From NCBI RefSeq assembly GCF_014699115.1, contig NZ_JACXAD010000011.1:96651-160650 (forward strand): 64,000 nt of DNA, written 5' to 3'. A model generated the notes under the pieces. That model saw only the letters and a list, made by a program, of their open reading frames with translations, was not told the DNA's origin and searched no databases. The position numbers were made by a program, and so were the translations under genes. Below are positions 17,515-25,370 of this stretch, one piece after another. How positions within the stretch are numbered: position 1 is the stretch's first letter; each line of letters starts with the position of its first letter. This stretch comes from Hymenobacter montanus (GTDB lineage Bacteria > Bacteroidota > Bacteroidia > Cytophagales > Hymenobacteraceae).

Positions 17515-18636
17515 ATGCGTTGTCACTCAATAATTCGCATTGGGCTGCTGGGATTCGTTCTGCTGGAAGCCTCTGAATTGGCGTGCGGCCAGGTGTACCC
17601 GCCCCCTGCGCCCACGGCCACGGATACGGCCACCAACAACCTGGGCAACCAGCGGCGCTTTGCCAACCCCTCCGTGCTGGGCATGGGGCCGAGCAAGGGG
17701 CTCGTCGTGCGCTACGAGCGCATGCCGCGCTTCGGGGTGTCCTCCTCGGCGCAGGTAGCGGGCCTCAAGGATTTCAGCACCGAGGCCACTAAAAATGCCC
17801 GCCTGTCCATCAAGGGCTACATTCCGGCCTGGAACCGCCCCCACCTGAAGGTCATCGTGGGCCTGAGCTACGAGCGGGAAGAGTTTCAGTTTGCCCAGCT
17901 GCCCACCTCCTACGAGCTCTACGACAACATCGAAAACAAAGGACTGAAAAGCACGGCGGCCCAGATTGCGGTCATCCGGCCCGTCGATGACGTACACTGG
18001 TATTTGGTGCGGATAAAAGGCGAGCTGAGCGGCGACTATACCTCCAAGGAGCTTACCCGATCCGACTACTCCCGCTTCACGGCCGAAGCTATTTATGGCT
18101 GGAAGCGCAGCCCAAACTTTTCGTGGGGCGTGGGCTTCCAGTATGGCTACACCTTCGGGCGGCTCAGCTTATACCCCGCCGTGGTTTACAACCGCACCTT
18201 CAGCCCCCGCTGGGGCGTGGAGGCCCTGGCACCCGCCCGCGTCACGCTGCGCTACAACGTCAACTCCAACTCACTTTTATACGCCGGCTACTCCGTCGAC
18301 GGCCTCAACTACATCGTGCACCTAAGCCGTACGCCGCTGGAACGCAAAAACCCCGACGGCACTTCCGACGTCAGTAAAGTCCCGCTCCGCACCCTGGAGC
18401 TGCGCGAAACCGAGGTAAAATTCCGCCTGCGCTGGGAGCGGGAGCTGTTCAGTTTCCTGTGGCTGGGTGCCGAGGCCGGCTACCGCTACAACTACGCCTT
18501 CGACGCCTTTGACCGCACCAACGCCGACCGCGAAAAAATCATCGATTCGAAGCTCAATGGCGCTCCCTACGCCGGCCTGGAACTGTTCATCACGCCCCCC
18601 CGCAAGCTGCTGGAGAAGGCGGGCGTCCGTCGTTAA
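17515..18636 (+). CDS. Outer membrane beta-barrel protein, DUF6268-like
   Basis: Predicted outer membrane protein. The frame is open from 17392, overlapping the end of hflX, but the ATG at 17515 gives a signal peptide (MRCHSIIRIGLLGFVLLEASELACG) and is the better start. After a short proline-rich segment there are alternating amphipathic strands with aromatic ends (KVIVGLSYEREEFQF, WYLVRIKGELSGDY, WGVGFQYGYTFGRLS, RYNVNSNSLLYAGYSVDG, FLWLGAEAGYRYNY). The length and the QYGYTFG..YPAVVYNRTF pattern are what I associate with the DUF6268 group. No function is known for that group, and no partner gene is adjacent. Confidence 0.75.
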   Translation: MRCHSIIRIGLLGFVLLEASELACGQVYPPPAPTATDTATNNLGNQRRFANPSVLGMGPSKGLVVRYERMPRFGVSSSAQVAGLKDFSTEATKNARLSIKGYIPAWNRPHLKVIVGLSYEREEFQFAQLPTSYELYDNIENKGLKSTAAQIAVIRPVDDVHWYLVRIKGELSGDYTSKELTRSDYSRFTAEAIYGWKRSPNFSWGVGFQYGYTFGRLSLYPAVVYNRTFSPRWGVEALAPARVTLRYNVNSNSLLYAGYSVDGLNYIVHLSRTPLERKNPDGTSDVSKVPLRTLELRETEVKFRLRWERELFSFLWLGAEAGYRYNYAFDAFDRTNADREKIIDSKLNGAPYAGLELFITPPRKLLEKAGVRR

Positions 18637-18871
18637 GCACTTATCTGAAACAGACCGAAACGTGACCATCGTTCGCCAGGTCGGGCCCGGGCCTTATCAA
18701 GCCAGGAACGCAGCCTCCGGCGTGGCCGAGTACTTCCCTCGCGCAACGCCGCGAGCCGGACGCCCTGCCTGGTATGACGAGCTGGCTATTTTTATTGCGG
18801 GTACTAAGGCAGCAGGCGGATGACGAAATTCTTTAGAGGGTTCTGTTGATGATCGTTGCGTCGGGTCCACC

Positions 18872-19672
18872 TCACTGCTCATTCAACTGCCAGTTGTAGT
18901 CCAGATAGGAGATCTTGGTATTTTTCTCCATTTTGGTGGTGGCATACCGATTGACCCAGCTCACCACCGACTGGCCATTCTTGGTCCAGTCGCCTTTGTA
19001 CCAGTCGAAATACTTCGAGAGTTGGGCCGCTTCTTGACCGGGCCTGTTCTTGGCCGGGTTATTTAGAAAATCACGGCCCTGGTCGTCGAGCTGGCGGTCG
19101 AGCTGACTGGCGGTGTACGCTTCGTTGCGCAGGCGAGGGCACGAAATGGAGGCGCACACCAGTGCGAAGTGAATGCGCGGGTCGTCGTACTTCTTGCGCA
19201 GGATGGCGTGCTCGATGTTGTCCAGGCTCATCGCGGTGCCCCCAATGCGGAAGAACTTGGCGGCCCAGGGTGTGGTCACGAAAGGAATCTGGATTTTCGG
19301 CCCAATGTCTTTGATGCTCTGCACGGGGTAATGGTCCAGGATGAGGCGGATGGTGTAGGCGTTGTAGGCGTTGATCCAGTAGGCCATCTGCTCGGCTTTG
19401 CTCCAGTTGGCAGCCGGGGGGTTCTTGCTCAGCAAGGCCAGGTAGTCGTTGAGCTCCTTTTGGTCGGCCTTCCAGCCCTTGTAATTGACCAGCCCTTTCT
19501 CGTTGACGTACTTTTTCAGCAGCTTATCATACGCGCCGTGGTCGAACGCCACGGCGGAGGCTGCAACGGCTGCCGGCGGCACAGCGGGGATGGCCTTGGG
19601 TGAGGCAGAAGCCATAAGAGCCACCATACAGGCAGCCAGCGTGAAGGTGGCAAGGGTAGTTGCTTTCATCAT
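18872..19672 (-). CDS. DUF547 domain secreted protein
   Basis: Predicted exported protein of about 267 aa from tandem ATG codons at 19672/19669. The frame extends to 19825, but the extra residues look non-coding, while MMKATTLATFTLAACMVALMASA is a good signal peptide. DUF547 fills the rest: VNYKGWKADQKELNDYL, AYWINAYNAYTIRLIL, SLDNIEHAILRKKYDDPRIHF and the conserved CASISCPRLRNEAY. The fold is related to transglutaminase/papain-like proteins, but which residues would be catalytic is not clear here. Function unknown. It sits alone; 235 bases of unannotated sequence separate it from the previous convergent gene. Confidence 0.85.
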   Translation of the reverse strand: MMKATTLATFTLAACMVALMASASPKAIPAVPPAAVAASAVAFDHGAYDKLLKKYVNEKGLVNYKGWKADQKELNDYLALLSKNPPAANWSKAEQMAYWINAYNAYTIRLILDHYPVQSIKDIGPKIQIPFVTTPWAAKFFRIGGTAMSLDNIEHAILRKKYDDPRIHFALVCASISCPRLRNEAYTASQLDRQLDDQGRDFLNNPAKNRPGQEAAQLSKYFDWYKGDWTKNGQSVVSWVNRYATTKMEKNTKISYLDYNWQLNEQ

Positions 19673-20023
19673 TTTATGAAGATACCAGTGCACGCGGCAA
19701 AATGAATCGCGCAGTGCCCCTAACGAGCTGGTGAAACTAGTTGAGCGGTATCCTACTCCCTCAAACAGCGCGGTAAATAGCCCGCCAGCCTTTGTGCCAC
19801 CATGATTAAATGGCACTGCCGCCACTGCTCAACAAGGAGCACGGCTTCTACCGCTAAACCATATCGGGAGCCGTGGTTTTGGGTTGGGCATAAAGCAGAT
19901 GGTGCCGGGCGCACGTCACCGACGCGCACCCGGCACCTCCTCAATCTACTTAGTTGTCTTCTCTACCCCTGCCGAGAGCCGCCGTCACCGGCGGTAGCGA
20001 GCTGGGGCGCCGTTTGGCCGGAG
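19673..20023. other. Intergenic gap with weak hairpin
   Basis: No gene seen. ggtgccggg (19901-19909) pairs with cccggcacc (about 19929-19937). Read on the minus strand it could serve as a weak terminator for the esterase gene ending at 20024, though there is no good T-run. Confidence 0.35.
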
Positions 20024-21388
20024 CTACAACAGTACGGTAGTAGCCGTAGTTTTGTCGACGTAGATAACGCCGTCGCAATACTGGACTAAATTGATGCCCT
20101 GCGCAGCTTTGACGTCCTCAAGACCACTGGCCCAAATAGCGCCCGGATTGTAGAATAAATAGCGCTGATCTAAGGCGCTCCGAAGCGCGGCATCCTGCGA
20201 CACGCTGGCGATGTCCATAAAAAACAGAGGCTTCTGCATCATTGACAAAGCCGCCGTGAAGCTTTGAGGGAGGGGCCGTAGCGTAAACGCTTGGTTGCCA
20301 CTGGGGGTGCTGGCCCGGAAGCTGCCCTCGTTGAAAAAGAGGGCCACGGCGTAATAGCGGTTGCCGTACAGCTCTTTCAGGTTGGTGCCCATCCACTTCT
20401 GAGGTCCACCGGCGCCGGGCGACATCCCTTTTTCAATGTGCCCGTTGTGGGCCATCACCATTACTTTCGCGTTGTTTTCGTATTCCGAAGCCCACTTCAG
20501 GTTCTGGGCCATGTACTCGTCGCGGTACGCACTCCCAGCGTAGCCAAGACCACCCTGAGTCATGCCCTGCAACAGCACTTGGGCGTGTTGCACCGCCAAC
20601 CGGTAGGTGGCAACGCCGCTTTGGGCCGTTAGGGCCGCCTGGTTGGTGGTGAGGTAGGCTATCACCCCGTTGATGCGGTCCTGGTATTGCCGGAAAATTC
20701 CCGCACCCTGCGCGAGCTGCTGCTCCGGGGTTAACCCGTTGAACTCCGGATATCCCTGGCGGATGCCGGCCGTGGCCTGGTCGAAGGCGCTGACGTAAGA
20801 AGGGGCGTTGCTGGTAAAGTAGGCTTGCAGCCAGTTCACCGAATTCACCGCGCCTTGAGGTTGCGCGTCGACCCCGTAAATCTTGAGCCGCTCGGCCTCG
20901 GTCTTGCCCACGTTGTAGTTCTTCATCCATTCCACGAGGGCCGCGAATTCATCGGTGGTGTAGATCCAGTAGCCCGAGTTTCGCAGGATCTGGGCCAGGT
21001 TGCCCTGTCCCGTGCGGATGTAGTTGTCCAGAGCCACCCCGGCGCCGAAATGGATCTCCACGGCCACCATTTTGAGGCCCCAGTTAGCTACGCCGTACCG
21101 GAAGAGGCGGGCCCGCATTTTGTTGAACTCGCTGGTGCCGTGGGTCGCTTCGCCCACGCCGATAACCTGCTTGTCTCGCAGAAGGGGCGAGAGCGCCTCC
21201 AGGTCGGTGGTCGGGCCGGCGGGGTCAACCGTATTGAGCGTGACTACCTTTGTGGAAAGCCGCTCGATTAATTGTTGAGGGCTCAGTTCTTGTTGAGGCG
21301 GGGTGGGATTAGGATCATCGGATTTCTTGTTGCAGCCGATCAGGCTCAAAGCCAATAGGGCAAGGGGTAACAGGGCGTTAGGTTTCAT
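20024..21388 (-). CDS. Erythromycin esterase family lipoprotein
   Basis: A 454-aa protein with a lipoprotein signal (MKPNALLPLALLALSLIGC, lipobox LIGC), so it is probably anchored in the envelope facing the periplasm or outside. The body matches the erythromycin esterase/succinoglycan-biosynthesis fold. The GEATHGTSEFNKMRARLFRY motif contains the Glu-His pair used for metal-independent hydrolysis. It is followed by VAVEIHFGAGVALDNYI, then IYGVDAQPQGAVNS and VMAHNGHIEKG with the second His. Members include macrolide esterases (Ere) and many proteins of unknown substrate. The lipoprotein form and genomic context give no hint of macrolide resistance, so I would not call it a resistance gene. Confidence 0.87.
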   Translation of the reverse strand: MKPNALLPLALLALSLIGCNKKSDDPNPTPPQQELSPQQLIERLSTKVVTLNTVDPAGPTTDLEALSPLLRDKQVIGVGEATHGTSEFNKMRARLFRYGVANWGLKMVAVEIHFGAGVALDNYIRTGQGNLAQILRNSGYWIYTTDEFAALVEWMKNYNVGKTEAERLKIYGVDAQPQGAVNSVNWLQAYFTSNAPSYVSAFDQATAGIRQGYPEFNGLTPEQQLAQGAGIFRQYQDRINGVIAYLTTNQAALTAQSGVATYRLAVQHAQVLLQGMTQGGLGYAGSAYRDEYMAQNLKWASEYENNAKVMVMAHNGHIEKGMSPGAGGPQKWMGTNLKELYGNRYYAVALFFNEGSFRASTPSGNQAFTLRPLPQSFTAALSMMQKPLFFMDIASVSQDAALRSALDQRYLFYNPGAIWASGLEDVKAAQGINLVQYCDGVIYVDKTTATTVLL

Positions 21389-21512
21389 AGGTCAGAAAAT
21401 GAGGTTGGTGGAGGCCCTGTTAACGGAACTCTCTCTCCCTCGTTTTCATAATAATGACAAAAACCATTTGAATAGTACAAACGCCGTTCGTCCAGCCCGG
21501 GGAAGGACTTGA

Positions 21513-22232
21513 TCAACCTCGTTGGGTGCGGAGGCGGTCAGCCAGTAGGGCGGCGAACTTGCGGCCCAAGGGGATGCGGGAACCATTGGTGAGCACCACT
21601 TCGTCGCCCTCCAGCCGGGCCACATGATTTAAGTTGACGATGAACGACTTGTGAGCCCGGCAAAACTGCGCGGCGGGTAGACTTTCCTCCCACTGCCGCA
21701 TGGTTTGCAGCACCACCAGCTTGCTTTCGGGCAAGTGCAGCCGCACGTAGTTGCCCTTGCCTTCGAGGTAGTGAAGGTCGGCCAGCGCCACCTGTCGCGG
21801 CAGGCCATCGGCTCTCACCGTAACGTGCGACGGCGCGGCCGGTAAGGCAGAGGCCCCGGAAACGCGGGCCAGCACTTTGTTGAAAGCCGACAGAAAGCGT
21901 GGGAAACCAATGGGTTTCAGCAGGTAGTCTACCACGCCCAGCTCGTAGCCTTCGAGCGCGAAGCTCGTGTGGGCCGTGGTCAGGACCACGGCGGGACGGA
22001 TGGGGACGCTGCGCAGCAGCTCCACGCCGTTGAGCTCAGGCAGGTCGATGTCGAGAAATATGACGTCGACCGCACGGGTTTGGAGGAACTGGTAGGCTTC
22101 GGTGCCGTTGTAGCACTGCCCCACCAGCTCGGCCTGCTCAATTTTGGCCAAATGGCTTTTCATGACTTCGTGGGCGGGGGCCTCGTCGTCCACGACCAGG
22201 CAATTCAGAACGCGGGTTTCAGGACTCATCAT
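21513..22232 (-). CDS. LytTR response regulator
   Basis: Two-component regulator of the LytR/AlgR type. The receiver domain (about 10-125) has the acidic pair in VVDDEAPAHE, the phosphoacceptor Asp61 in FLDIDLPELNG, and VLTTAHTSFALEGYELGVVDYLLKPI with the conserved Lys. The LytTR DNA-binding domain is about 140-237, with LPRQVALADLHYLEGKGNYVRLHL and FCRAHKSFIVNLNHVARLEGDEVVL. It overlaps the upstream kinase gene by 14 bases, indicating translational coupling. Target genes are unknown. Confidence 0.95.
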   Translation of the reverse strand: MMSPETRVLNCLVVDDEAPAHEVMKSHLAKIEQAELVGQCYNGTEAYQFLQTRAVDVIFLDIDLPELNGVELLRSVPIRPAVVLTTAHTSFALEGYELGVVDYLLKPIGFPRFLSAFNKVLARVSGASALPAAPSHVTVRADGLPRQVALADLHYLEGKGNYVRLHLPESKLVVLQTMRQWEESLPAAQFCRAHKSFIVNLNHVARLEGDEVVLTNGSRIPLGRKFAALLADRLRTQRG

Positions 22233-23223
22233 GGGATAGCGTTAGGCAAAGGTGCACGTCGAATACTGAATCGGATTCCTGAATGGTGAGCGTATGGTGG
22301 GGGTATTGCAAAGCCAGGCGCTGGCGAGTGTTGGCCAGGCCGGTTTTAGTGGAAGTAGTAGCCGCCCGCAGCCTCGCGTTGAAGGTGTTTCGGCAATGAA
22401 ACCGCAGCTCGTTGCCCGCGAGAGTAGCCTCGATGCTCACTACGGGGTGCGCCAGCTGTCCCCCGTATTTGAAGGCATTTTCTACGAACTGAGACAGCAG
22501 CAGCGGGGCAATGCGCAGCACCGTCCGAGGAGCATCGGCCAACCAGGTCACCTGCCCGCGGTTGCCCAGCTTCTCGCGCTCGTAGCGCACGAACTGGTCG
22601 ATAAAGTGCAGCTCTTCCGCCAAGCTCACCCGGTGCTGCCGGCTGCTTTCAATCTGATAGCGCAGCAGCTCCGACAGCAGCACCACGTACTCGGGCACCC
22701 GGTCGGGCGTACTCACGCTCACCCCGTAGAGGTTGTTGAGGGCGTTGAAGAGAAAGTGGGGGTTGAGCTGGGCCCGGAGTAGGGCCAACTCGGCGTGGGT
22801 GCTGGCTAAGTCGTTGCGCAACTGCTGTTGCGCCCGAAAAACAACGTGGTAAATCAGGTACAGTCCCCAGCCAAATAACATCACCAGCAAGCCGCTGAAG
22901 AAGATATTCAACCAGTTAGTGGGCCGGCGCCAGTCCGTTAGCCCACAGGCTACGGTCCACAGACTAAGGGTCCCCGCGCAGCCAAGCAGGTAAGCACCAT
23001 ACCGCTGCCGCCGAAAAAGCCGCTCGTACAAGCCCCAATTGTGCACCCAACAGAGCAGGTAGCAGAAAGTGTAGAACCCCAGGAACCGCCATAAGAAATC
23101 AGGCTGCGTCTTTAGTAGCTCCTGCAGCCCCGGCCAGTTAAACCCGATTACCACCAGGAAAAGCAGCCCATAAAATACCGCATTACGCTGCCAAGCAGCA
23201 AGTTGAAACAGCCACCGATTCAT
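22219..23223 (-). CDS. LytS/YehU-type sensor histidine kinase
   Basis: Membrane histidine kinase of the His_kinase (PF06580) type, partner of the overlapping LytTR regulator. The N-terminal ~130 residues hold about four hydrophobic helices (15-30, 43-62, 75-95, 107-128) with little periplasmic domain. The phosphoacceptor is His156 in LLRAQLNPHFLFNALNNLY. The ATPase half shows APLLLSQFVENAFKYGG and the TKTGLANTRQRLALQYP motif. Length (334 aa) is standard. The operon order is kinase then regulator on the minus strand. The signal is unknown, possibly membrane or lipid state. Confidence 0.95.
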   Translation of the reverse strand: MNRWLFQLAAWQRNAVFYGLLFLVVIGFNWPGLQELLKTQPDFLWRFLGFYTFCYLLCWVHNWGLYERLFRRQRYGAYLLGCAGTLSLWTVACGLTDWRRPTNWLNIFFSGLLVMLFGWGLYLIYHVVFRAQQQLRNDLASTHAELALLRAQLNPHFLFNALNNLYGVSVSTPDRVPEYVVLLSELLRYQIESSRQHRVSLAEELHFIDQFVRYEREKLGNRGQVTWLADAPRTVLRIAPLLLSQFVENAFKYGGQLAHPVVSIEATLAGNELRFHCRNTFNARLRAATTSTKTGLANTRQRLALQYPHHTLTIQESDSVFDVHLCLTLSHDES

Positions 23224-23569
23224 TCGCTAAAAGTACGCTGGCTTTCCCTGGCCGGGGCAGATTATATGACGAATGGCGTTGATCAGAAGACCTAGGCCTG
23301 CGGGGGCCCGCTCAGCCGCTCCCGGCTGGCCTGGCCGCTGGCTTTGCGAGCTTCGCGCGGCTGGGCGCCTGGGTAGTGCTAACAACCGTCCGGCGCCGAC
23401 GTCACTTGTACGGATGAGGCGGTTGCTGAGCCAGGATGCCCCGGGCTTGAGGAGATCAGTCCCTTGGTAGCGGGGCGTCCATCTTTATTTGAAGATGGGG
23501 CTATGCGGTGCCATCTTTAGCTCCGCATCTGCTCTTATTCCCTCGTCGCCCTTATCCCTCCTGCCCATC
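23224..23569. other. Intergenic region before the radical SAM gene
   Basis: This 346-base divergent spacer must hold the promoters of the kinase and the radical SAM gene. A 65-codon frame at 23273-23470 has GC-driven composition and no family likeness, so I do not call it. No operator-like repeat was seen. Confidence 0.4.
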
Positions 23570-24616
23570 ATGAAGTCTCTCAAGGCCAACGGCCACCAAT
23601 TGGCCGACCCGGCTTTCCAGCTCACGGTACTCCGGACCGAAGTGGCCGAAACGCTGCACCTGCCGCTGTTTCACGAGAAGCTGCGCGGGGCGGGCCTATT
23701 TCCGCTGCGGCCGGTGGCGCCCGCCGTCCTGCAAATCAACGTGGGCAAGATGTGCAACCAGGTATGCCGCCACTGCCACGTCGACGCCGGCCCCGACCGC
23801 CAGGAAATCATGACCCGGGAGACCATGCAGCTCTGCCTCGACGCGCTGGCCCAAACGGACATTCCCACGGTGGACCTGACCGGCGGCGCCCCCGAGATGA
23901 ACCCGAACTTCCGCTGGTTGGTGGAAGAACTCCGCAAGCTGGGCCGCAAGGTGCTGGTGCGCTGCAACCTCACCATCATCGTAGCGAACAAAAAGTACTA
24001 CGACCTGCCCGAGTTTTTCCGGCGGCACGGGGTGGAAGTGGTCAGCTCCCTGCCGTTCTACAGCGCCGCCAAAACCGACCGGCAGCGCGGCGACGGCGTG
24101 TTCGACGATTCCATCAAAGCCCTGAAAATGCTGAATGCCGTCGGCTACGGGCAGCCCGATTCAGGCCTGGTCCTGAACCTGGTGTACAACCCGGCGGGCG
24201 CCTTCCTGCCGGGCGCGCAGAAGGGCCTGCAAGACCAGTTTAAACGGGTACTACTGAAAGATTTTGGCATCGTGTTCAACGAGCTGTTCGCCATCACCAA
24301 CCTTCCGGTGAGCCGCTACCTGGACTACCTTATTGAGTCAAAAAACTACGCCGGCTACCTGGAAAAGCTGGTCACGGCCTTCAACCCGGTGGCGGCGGCG
24401 GGTGTGATGTGCCGGACCACCATTTCCGTGGGTTGGGATGGCGGTTTGTACGACTGCGACTTCAACCAGATGCTCGACCTGACCGTGGCCAGCCCCGTGC
24501 GGCACATCCGGGACTTCGACGCGGCCACGTTGGGGCAGCGGGCCATCGTGGTTAATCAGCATTGCTACGGGTGCACGGCGGGGAGCGGTTCGAGCTGCGG
24601 CGGGGCGGTGGTGTGA
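23570..24616 (+). CDS. arsS: Radical SAM protein, ArsS-like
   Basis: Radical SAM enzyme of the arsenosugar-biosynthesis type (ArsS), which joins a SAM-derived group to arsenic. I start at the ATG 23570 (MKSLKANGHQLADP), which matches family N-termini, although the frame is open from 23489. The iron-sulphur motif is CNQVCRHCH (C-x3-C-x2-C). TGGAPEMNPNFR and VRCNLTIIV follow. The C-terminal DUF3641-like part has NPVAAAGVMCRTTISVGWDGGLYDCDFNQML and the cysteine-rich end HCYGCTAGSGSSCGG, typical of the group. All expected cysteines are encoded as Cys; I see no selenocysteine UGA. The usual methyltransferase partner arsM is not adjacent. Confidence 0.88.
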   Translation: MKSLKANGHQLADPAFQLTVLRTEVAETLHLPLFHEKLRGAGLFPLRPVAPAVLQINVGKMCNQVCRHCHVDAGPDRQEIMTRETMQLCLDALAQTDIPTVDLTGGAPEMNPNFRWLVEELRKLGRKVLVRCNLTIIVANKKYYDLPEFFRRHGVEVVSSLPFYSAAKTDRQRGDGVFDDSIKALKMLNAVGYGQPDSGLVLNLVYNPAGAFLPGAQKGLQDQFKRVLLKDFGIVFNELFAITNLPVSRYLDYLIESKNYAGYLEKLVTAFNPVAAAGVMCRTTISVGWDGGLYDCDFNQMLDLTVASPVRHIRDFDAATLGQRAIVVNQHCYGCTAGSGSSCGGAVV

Positions 24617-24621
24617 GGGGG

Positions 24622-24676
24622 CCTCACGTGACCCCTGCGGGGCAGGCCCCCTCTCCGGGGGAGAGGGGGAGCCAGA
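24622..24676. repeat. Dispersed GC hairpin element, diverged copy
   Basis: Begins cctcacgtgacccctg and ends with ccccctctcc/ggagaggggg arms around a 1- to 2-base loop, then agccagatgatg. It is related to the 37-base element at 5797 and 28202 but with an altered, longer left half. Confidence 0.6.
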
Positions 24677-24823
24677 TGATGGGGAGCATTGTAGCACTTC
24701 ATTTCCCTGCTGGCTCCTTACTGGCACACGTTAAGCCAGCAACTGCGCCTTCGCGATGCTGGGTTCCAAATACGGAACTTCCACTTATTGACTTATCTTT
24801 AAACTCAAACAACTGGCTTTGTT

Positions 24824-25069
24824 ATGACTTCTATCCCAATTGATGTGCGAAGTGAATTGCACGAGCTAATTGATACCATCCAGAATCAATCGGTTTTGCA
24901 AGCTGTTTACACACTGCTGGCCGCCCAACGGTCAGCTACTTTGCCTCCCGCCGTGCTCAGCGGCGAGGAAGCCGCGGCGGTAGCGGAAGGAATCCGCCAG
25001 CTCGATGTCGGCGAAGGCATACCTCACGAACAGGTTATGACCGATATCTGGCTCAAATATGGCCGCTAG
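24824..25069 (+). CDS. Antitoxin of a ParE-type toxin-antitoxin pair
   Basis: Small acidic protein (81 aa), probably the antitoxin for the toxin two bases downstream. An N-terminal helix (IDVRSELHELIDTIQNQSVLQAVYTLLAAQ) and a C-terminal acidic tail (AEGIRQLDVGEGIPHEQVMTDIWLKYGR) fit the addiction-module antitoxins paired with RelE/ParE proteins. The DNA-binding fold cannot be classified by eye. In such systems the tail wraps the toxin and the dimer represses its own promoter. No clear palindrome was found in the 200 bases upstream, which carry a dispersed repeat instead. Confidence 0.75.
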   Translation: MTSIPIDVRSELHELIDTIQNQSVLQAVYTLLAAQRSATLPPAVLSGEEAAAVAEGIRQLDVGEGIPHEQVMTDIWLKYGR

Positions 25070-25071
25070 TA

Positions 25072-25368
25072 ATGGCAATAATCTGGTCGCCAAGGGCAAA
25101 CGCGAATTACCGAAAACAGGTCCAATGGCTGGAAGAAAACCGTGATGCGCGAACCGTACTACGTTACCTGCGCGAAATAGCCACCGCAATCGACCGTATT
25201 TCCTCGCCCGATGCCGTGCAGTACCAAGCCGTGGCCGATCACCCGAACACGTACTGTTACCGACTGAATAAATTCACGGCGCTGTACTACCGAATTTCCG
25301 GCGAGAACGTCGAAATAATCACGTTTTTTGATACGCGTCAGCATCCCGACAGCCTCAAGCTGCCGTAG
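25072..25368 (+). CDS. RelE/ParE family toxin
   Basis: A 98-aa protein of the ParE/RelE superfamily. It has the N-terminal IIWSPRANANYRKQVQWLEEN helix pair, YLREIATAIDRI, then a beta-sheet core with YCYRLNKFTALYYRISGENVEIITFFDTRQHPDSL. The final FFDTRQHP is the usual ParE/RelE C-terminal strand. Whether the target is gyrase (ParE) or ribosome-bound mRNA (RelE) cannot be decided from sequence. It starts two bases after the antitoxin stop, so the two are surely co-translated. It is convergent with ppk1, only 2 bases apart. Confidence 0.85.
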   Translation: MAIIWSPRANANYRKQVQWLEENRDARTVLRYLREIATAIDRISSPDAVQYQAVADHPNTYCYRLNKFTALYYRISGENVEIITFFDTRQHPDSLKLP

Positions 25369-25370
25369 AA

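Noticed and set aside
20024..21388. Calling the erythromycin-esterase-like gene a macrolide resistance gene
   Set aside because: Most members of the family have other or unknown substrates; this one is a lipoprotein in a chromosomal context without mobile elements.
23273..23470. 65-codon frame in the divergent spacer before the radical SAM gene
   Set aside because: Arg/Pro/Gly/Ala-rich chance composition of GC-rich DNA and no start context.
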